The position numbers and the translations under genes were made by a program. 64,000 nucleotides of DNA, from assembly GCA_003049485.1 (NCBI GenBank), contig PYST01000007.1:1-64000 (forward strand), in the 5' to 3' direction. Source of the stretch: Ophioceras dolichostomum. Taxonomy: Eukaryota; Ascomycota; Sordariomycetes; Magnaporthales; Ophioceraceae. Below the pieces are notes generated by a model. That model made no database searches. It saw only the letters and a program-made list of their open reading frames with translations, and was not told where the DNA came from. How positions within the stretch are numbered: the first letter of the stretch is position 1; every line of letters starts with the position of its first letter. Positions 58,835 through 64,000 of this stretch are shown in pieces.

Positions 58835-61800
58835 ATGGTCAAGTAAGTGTGCTCTCGATGCCCTCAACTGCTCGAATTCCTTTCCTATTGATCGTCTCGG
58901 GCTTTATTTTGCCTCGAGAAACGCGTTGGCGCCATTTACATCACCCCACCTTCCGCTTCTGTTGGTGGGAGAGGCCCAACCGCATTTTTCGGAGATAAGA
59001 CATGCTGCCCCGTGTGGAAGATAGAATATGAAGACAAAGATGGCTGACATTGTTCTCGCTACAGCTGTACGTATACATTTAAACCGATTCTCAATCGGCC
59101 AAGAAGCGCGCGAAGGCAGATCGAGCGAGTTTGCTAGCCGGGGTGGCTGCTAGGGCCCGCCCAACTTCTCGACGGAGATGTGGACTCCGGCCCCTTGAAG
59201 CCGAACCGTTTCTTCCCCGCCTCTTCCTCCGCTTCCTTCCTTAATGCCGGGACCAAACATACGCACGAAGTACACTACTGACATGGGAACAATACTTTTC
59301 CACGGGATGCAGTCACGATCGACGAGATCCGGGCGCTTATGGACAAGCCCACCAATGTCCGTAACATGTCCGTCATTGCCCATGTCGACCACGGCAAGTC
59401 GACCCTCACGGACTCCCTCCTGGCCAAGGCCGGTATCATCTCGACCGCGAAGGCTGGAGACCAGCGTGCCACGGATACCCGCGCAGACGAACAGGAGCGA
59501 GGCATCACCATCAAGTCGACCGCCATCTCCCTATACGGCAACCTGCCCAACGAGGAGGACCTGAAGGACATCGATGGCCAGAAGGTCGACGGCAACCACT
59601 TCCTGATCAACCTGATCGACTCGCCAGGCCACGTCGACTTCTCGTCCGAGGTCACTGCCGCCCTCCGTGTCACCGATGGTGCTCTCGTCGTCGTCGACAC
59701 CGTCGAGGGTGTGTGCGTGCAGACCGAGACCGTGCTGCGTCAGGCTCTGGGTGAGCGCATCAAGCCCGTTGTCATCATCAACAAGGTCGACCGTGCCCTG
59801 CTCGAGCTTCAGGTCTCGAAGGAGGACCTGTACCAGTCCTTCTCGCGTACCATCGAGTCGGTCAACGTCATCATCTCGACCTACCTCGACAAGGCCCTGG
59901 GTGATGTCCAGGTCTACCCCTACAAGGGCACCGTTGCCTTCGGCTCCGGTCTGCACGGCTGGGCCTTCACCGTCCGCCAGTTCGCTGTGCGGTACGCCAA
60001 GAAGTTCGGTGTCGACCGGAACAAGATGATGGAGCGCCTCTGGGTAAGTTCACGCAGCCCACTTCTCCTCTATATGACAATATATCATGCAATGTGCTTT
60101 TTACTGACGGCGTCGGTGTATTTTTTTTTCGATATCTCTAGGGTGACAACTACTTTAACCCCCACACCAAGAAGTGGACCACCAAGGGCACCCACGAGGG
60201 CAAGCCCCTGGAGCGAGCCTTCAACCAGTTCATCCTGGACCCCATCTTCCGCATCTTCAACGCCGTCATGAACTTTAAGAAGGACGAGGTCGAGCAGCTC
60301 CTGACCAAGCTTGAGCTCAAGCTGCCAGCTGAGGATGTTGACAAGGAGGGCAAGCAGCTGCTTAAGGCGGTCATGCGCACATTCCTGCCCGCCGCCGACT
60401 CTCTGCTGGAGATGATGATCCTGCACCTGCCTTCGCCCGTCACCGCCCAGAAGTACCGCGCCGAGACTCTGTACGAGGGTCCCCCCGATGATGAGGCCGC
60501 CATTGCCATCCGCGACTGCGACGCCAAGGGCCCGCTCATGCTGTACGTGTCCAAGATGGTGCCGACCTCGGATAAGGGCCGCTTCTACGCCTTCGGCCGT
60601 GTCTTCGCCGGTACCGTCCGCTCCGGCTTGAAGGTCCGCATCCAGGGCCCTAACTACATGCCCGGCAAGAAGGAGGACCTGTTCATCAAGGCCGTCCAGC
60701 GCACCGTGCTCATGATGGGCGGCAAGGTCGAGCCCATCGATGATATGCCCGCCGGTAACATTGTCGGCCTAGTCGGCATTGACCAGTTCCTGCTCAAATC
60801 CGGTACCCTCACCACCAGCGAGACCGCCCACAACCTGAAGGTCATGAAGTTCTCCGTCTCGCCTGTCGTGCGGCAAACAGTCCAGGTCAAGAACGCTCAG
60901 GATCTCCCCAAGCTGGTTGAGGGTCTGAAGCGTCTGTCGAAGTCCGACCCCTGCGTCGTGACCTACACCTCGGAGTCCGGCGAGCACGTCGTTGCTGGCG
61001 CTGGCGAGCTGCACCTGGAGATCTGCCTGAAGGATCTGGAGGAGGACCACGCTTGCGTGCCCCTCATCATCTCGGAGCCCGTCGTGCAGTACCGTGAGAC
61101 CGTCCAGGCCAAGTCGAGCATGACCGCCCTGTCCAAGTCGCCCAACAAGCACAACCGTCTGTACATGGTTGCCGAGCCTCTGGGTGAAGAGCTGGCTGTC
61201 CTAATCGACGACGGCAAGATCACTCCTCGTGACGATTTCAAGGCCCGCGCCCGCATCCTGGCCGACGAGCACGGCTGGGATGTCACGGATGCCCGTAAGA
61301 TCTGGACCTTCGGCCCGGACACCAACGGCCCCAACCTGCTGGTCGACCAGACCAAGGCAGTGCAGTACCTGAACGAAATCAAGGACTCGGTCGTCTCCGG
61401 TTTCCAGTGGGCGTCGCGTGAAGGTGTCCTCGCCGAGGAGCCCATGCGCGGTATCCGCTTCAACATCCTAGATGTCACCCTGCACGCCGACGCCATCCAC
61501 CGCGGCGGTGGCCAGATCATGCCCACCACCCGCCGCGTCCTGTACGCGTCGACGCTGCTGGCCGACCCGGCCCTGCTGGAGCCCGTGTTCCTGGTCGAGA
61601 TCCAGGTGCCCGAGCAGGCAATGGGCGGCGTCTACGGCGTGCTGACCCGCCGTCGTGGCCACGTCTTCAACGAGGAGCAGCGCCCCGGCACTCCCCTCTT
61701 CACCATCAAGGCCTACCTGCCCGTCATGGAGTCGTTCGGATTCAACGCCGACCTGCGCCAGGGCACCTCCGGCCAGGCCTTCCCCCAGTCCGTCTTCGAC

Positions 61801-62020
61801 CACTACCAGATCCTCGTCGGCGGCTCGCCCCTGGACGCCACCTCCAAGGTCGGAGGCGTCGTGCAGGCGACCCGGAAGCGCAAGGGTCTCAAGCCCGAGG
61901 TTCCTGGCCTCGACAACGTAAGCTTTTGCTCTCCGTGTCCCTATCCATTCCCTGTGTGTCTCCGATTGTCCGATTTACTAACATGGCTTCTTCTCTTTTC
62001 AGTACTACGACAAGCTATAG
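58835..62020 (+). CDS. eEF2: Translation elongation factor 2
   Basis: Five exons: 58835-58842, 59065-59066, 59313-60043, 60142-61917 and 62003-62020. They give exactly 844 residues, within the usual eEF2 length of about 840-860. The GTPase moves tRNAs and mRNA through the ribosome after peptide transfer. Seen in the sequence: N-terminus MVNFTIDEIRALMDK; G1 AHVDHGKST; the DTRADEQERGITIKSTAISL switch region; G3 DSPGHVDF; G4 NKVDRALLEL; the C-terminal loop ADAIHRGGGQIMPTTRRVLY with the His that is converted to diphthamide; and the C-terminus GLDNYYDKL. Exon 1 encodes only MV plus two bases, and exon 5 only YYDKL and the stop. Exon 2 is two nucleotides (CT); without it the conserved NFTIDEIR cannot be formed. 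A shorter product starting at ATG 59339 is the fallback reading. Codon use is strongly biased to C-ending codons, as expected for high expression. Confidence 0.95.
59065..59066 (+). other. Predicted two-nucleotide exon (CT) of eEF2
   Basis: It is flanked by CTACAG (acceptor of a 222-nt intron that starts GTAAGT) and GTACGT (donor of a 246-nt intron that ends GATGCAG). Both introns contain a CTGAC branch site at a normal distance. Exon 1 ends ...GTC AA, and adding CT then TCACG gives AAC TTC ACG (N-F-T), the family sequence. No other donor/acceptor pairing tested keeps the frame. Confidence 0.7.
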
Positions 62021-63545
62021 ACGGCTGCTACAACAAAAAAGGCGATGTGATCATAGACTCGGTGGACTGTTTCTTACCATCGCTTGATTCGCGATACCTC
62101 GCGATGCCTCGAATGTGGCGTCGCCTCTTTTTTTCGTTTCGCCGTCAGATAGCTTTGTCTTTTTCCTTTTATGTGTTGTGATTTTCTTTTTTTTTTTCAG
62201 TCTTTCGGCAATATAATCATCGTTCACAAAAAAAAGCATCCCTTTTCGAAAACAAAAAAGGGGGGGAACGAACATGTGAACGACCGAAAGTGACCCCTGT
62301 GTGTAGGTGACAACCGCCCAACTGCTCAGAGAGACAGGGGAATGGAAATTCATGATGGATTCGAACGGCTAGCCTTGAACGCATCTGGAGGAAAGGGCAC
62401 ATTCTTGTCTCCTGACTGGCATGTGTGAACGAGATTAAGACTAGAGAAGGAACTGAGAAAGAATTGAGATGAAGAAGTGACTGGATGTGCGTGCGTCGAG
62501 GGGCGGAGATGGAGGTATGTACCAATGGCTGTTGCATCGGTCTCAACAGTAGTAGCATGGTCTGTCGCCGTCCCTCGCTGTCCGTCCGCCCTTGCACGCC
62601 GATCTATGCCTATAGCTCTTTACAGCAGATAGAAGAATCCGGGTCCTACGAGTGAAGTCCCAGAGGTATGTAGAGGGAACACGATGATGTCTTGGCGACG
62701 AGTGGGAGATGAAAGCAGTCTTAGAAAAGGCGTATAGACAACGAGATACAGAAGGCCTCTTATGTTGGGGGTGCGAGGCGGGACCTGTTTGAAAGCCATT
62801 CAGGGGGCTCGTCCACCACTTGAGCGAGATCGACGGCAACCTACCAAGCAACCTGAGGTAGGTAAGTTGGTATCAACCAGGTAGCCACAGAGACGGGCAG
62901 GGCGGCAATTTCCTTGCAACGGTGCATTCGGAAATAATCAATATCCTTGACTTTGGTTCTTCTCTTTTGTCCCAGTGGAGAAGCCCACCCATCCTTGGAC
63001 GTGCTATCAGACTACAAGGTAGATAGATTCAGAGGTAGAAGAACTTGACACAAAAGGGTAAATATCGCGGGGGCAAGTACTAGCTCTCCCCTTGAACAGA
63101 TCTCGTAATCCCAGGGATGCGACTAGGTTCACACGACAACTGCAGAAGAGAGAGCATCGAAAACCAAAGATACAGCCGTGAAAACCCCGAGATCAGACCA
63201 AGGAAGGGCAGGACTATACTCATTCTACCCTCTTTTTTCTTCTTTTTTTTGTCCTCCACTTTCTCAGAATTTCTTCTGAGCTTCCAGTTTTGCTTTTGGA
63301 CCTCCTGAAGAGCAGATACCGCAGGACAAACTTTAACTCCCTAAGCAAATCAGAAAAGTAGAAAGGGTGAATGAAGGAAAGAGTGAATTAAGGAGGAAGC
63401 CAGAGGAAACAAATTATTCCATCATCCGCCTCTCTGCCCCTAACTTTTTCCTACACCTGAAATTATCAGTGTCATCCCGCCGTCGTCTCAATCTCTCCCA
63501 CCACTACGTACCTGTCTAGCTAGGTGGTCCCCTCCGCCCCTCCTC
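62021..63545. other. Convergent 3' intergenic region
   Basis: About 1.5 kb between the 3' ends of the eEF2 and carbamoyl-phosphate synthase genes. T-rich stretches occur after the eEF2 stop (62184-62199) and at 63233-63250. An AGGTAGGTA-type motif lies at 62857-62864. No gene is supportable. Confidence 0.45.
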
Positions 63546-64000
63546 TCAAGCAGCAGAATCAGCAAGGGGAGTCGGCTCCACGCCGATGCGCTCCCGGCTG
63601 AGGATGTCGAGCATCAGCTGGGTCGGACGGTTGTCCTTGAAGACCTTCGAGCTGTTCTTGAACATCTTGACGTTGGCGAGGTACTTGTCGAAGAGGAAGG
63701 CGCTGTCCATGGGGCCTCCCTTGGCCTCGGGGTGGAACTGGGTCGAGAAGATGGGGCGGGTCTTGTGCATCATGCCTAGAAAGTGGAGTTGTGTGAGTTA
63801 AAAAAATCCGGTCACGCATCAAGATGGCACACTACCGCAGCTTCCACTACGACAAGGCGGTGGAGAAGCTTAGCTTACCCTCGTTGCTGCCGTCGTTGAG
63901 GTTGACGAAGTACTCCATGAACTCGTTGGGCAGAGTGCTGGCGTCAACGGCATAGCCGTGGTTCTGGCTGGTGATGTGGCATTGGCCCGTCGTCAACTGC
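63546..64000 (-). CDS. CPA1: Arginine-specific carbamoyl-phosphate synthase small subunit, C-terminal part
   Basis: Partial: the gene runs off the right edge. Two exons are visible on the minus strand (63879 up to the window end, and 63775-63546), joined across a GTAAGC...CTAG intron (63776-63878). The junction reads NDGSNEGMMHKTRPIFSTQF. Visible parts belong to the glutamine amidotransferase domain: QCHITSQNHGYAVD contains one conserved catalytic-site segment, and FSTQFHPEAKGGPMDSAFLF contains the His-Pro-Glu of the Cys-His-Glu triad. The subunit hydrolyses glutamine and passes ammonia to the large subunit to make carbamoyl phosphate for arginine, in mitochondria in filamentous fungi. The C-terminal extension (RERIGVEPTPLADSAA) matches the arginine-specific rather than the pyrimidine fusion enzyme. 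The N. crassa gene arg-2 has an arginine-attenuator uORF; the corresponding region is outside this window. Confidence 0.9.

Noticed and set aside
59339..60271. eEF2 starting at the ATG at 59339
   Set aside because: This would drop the conserved residues MVNFTIDEIRAL, which are encoded by upstream exons with good splice sites. Kept only as a fallback.
1..64000. CRISPR array, insertion sequence, virus, retrotransposon or secondary-metabolite cluster
   Set aside because: No spaced direct repeats, integrase, transposase, reverse transcriptase, polyketide synthase or peptide synthetase sequence is seen in any frame; the genes are ordinary fungal nuclear genes.

Overview
The window is nuclear DNA from a filamentous ascomycete, most likely a sordariomycete. 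The genes are GC-rich, with short GT-AG introns of about 70-250 nt. CTAAC/CTGAC branch sites lie roughly 15-35 nt before the acceptors. The gene set is typical of filamentous fungi: a Dicer-like protein 1, a YVC1-type channel with a long tail, a homeobox/C2H2 regulator, a bZIP-DUF3425 regulator, eEF2 and an arginine-specific carbamoyl-phosphate synthase. I cannot name the species. There is one undetermined base (7064), inside an extreme homopolymer run.

Layout, left to right. 2256-6644 (+) is a YVC1-like vacuolar cation channel. 8010-8390 (-) is a 72-residue single-span protein found only by splicing two short exons. 10547-13329 (+) is an unrecognised 872-residue protein with a probable GC-AG intron. 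14400-15572 (-) is TAP42. 16514-21936 (+) is Dicer-like 1, divergent from TAP42. 22698-27163 (-) is a homeobox plus C2H2 transcription factor with five internal repeats, convergent with Dicer. 29455-30576 (-) is a single-pass surface protein with a Cys-rich domain. 34604-35877 (+) is an alpha/beta hydrolase. 36330-37718 (+) is a bZIP-like DUF3425 regulator. 39736-41735 (+) is methylenetetrahydrofolate reductase. 42915-45391 (-) is a DUF300/OST-alpha/TMEM184 membrane protein with an 18-nt exon. 46290-57379 (+) is the giant bridge-like lipid-transfer protein CSF1, divergent from the DUF300 gene. 58835-62020 (+) is elongation factor 2. 63546-64000 (-) is the 3' end of the arginine-specific carbamoyl-phosphate synthase small subunit, running off the window.

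These are independently transcribed, mostly housekeeping or regulatory genes. I see no biosynthetic cluster, virus, transposon, CRISPR array or convincing tRNA. Functional themes are calcium and membrane homeostasis (YVC1, CSF1, DUF300), RNA silencing (DCL1), nutrient/TOR signalling (TAP42), translation (eEF2), and one-carbon and arginine metabolism (MTHFR, CPA1).

The most striking observation is in eEF2. The only splice model that restores its invariant N-terminus contains a two-nucleotide exon (CT at 59065-59066) between two introns with ordinary splice sites. All intron positions here were worked out by hand from reading frame, splice consensus and family conservation; none is backed by transcript data.
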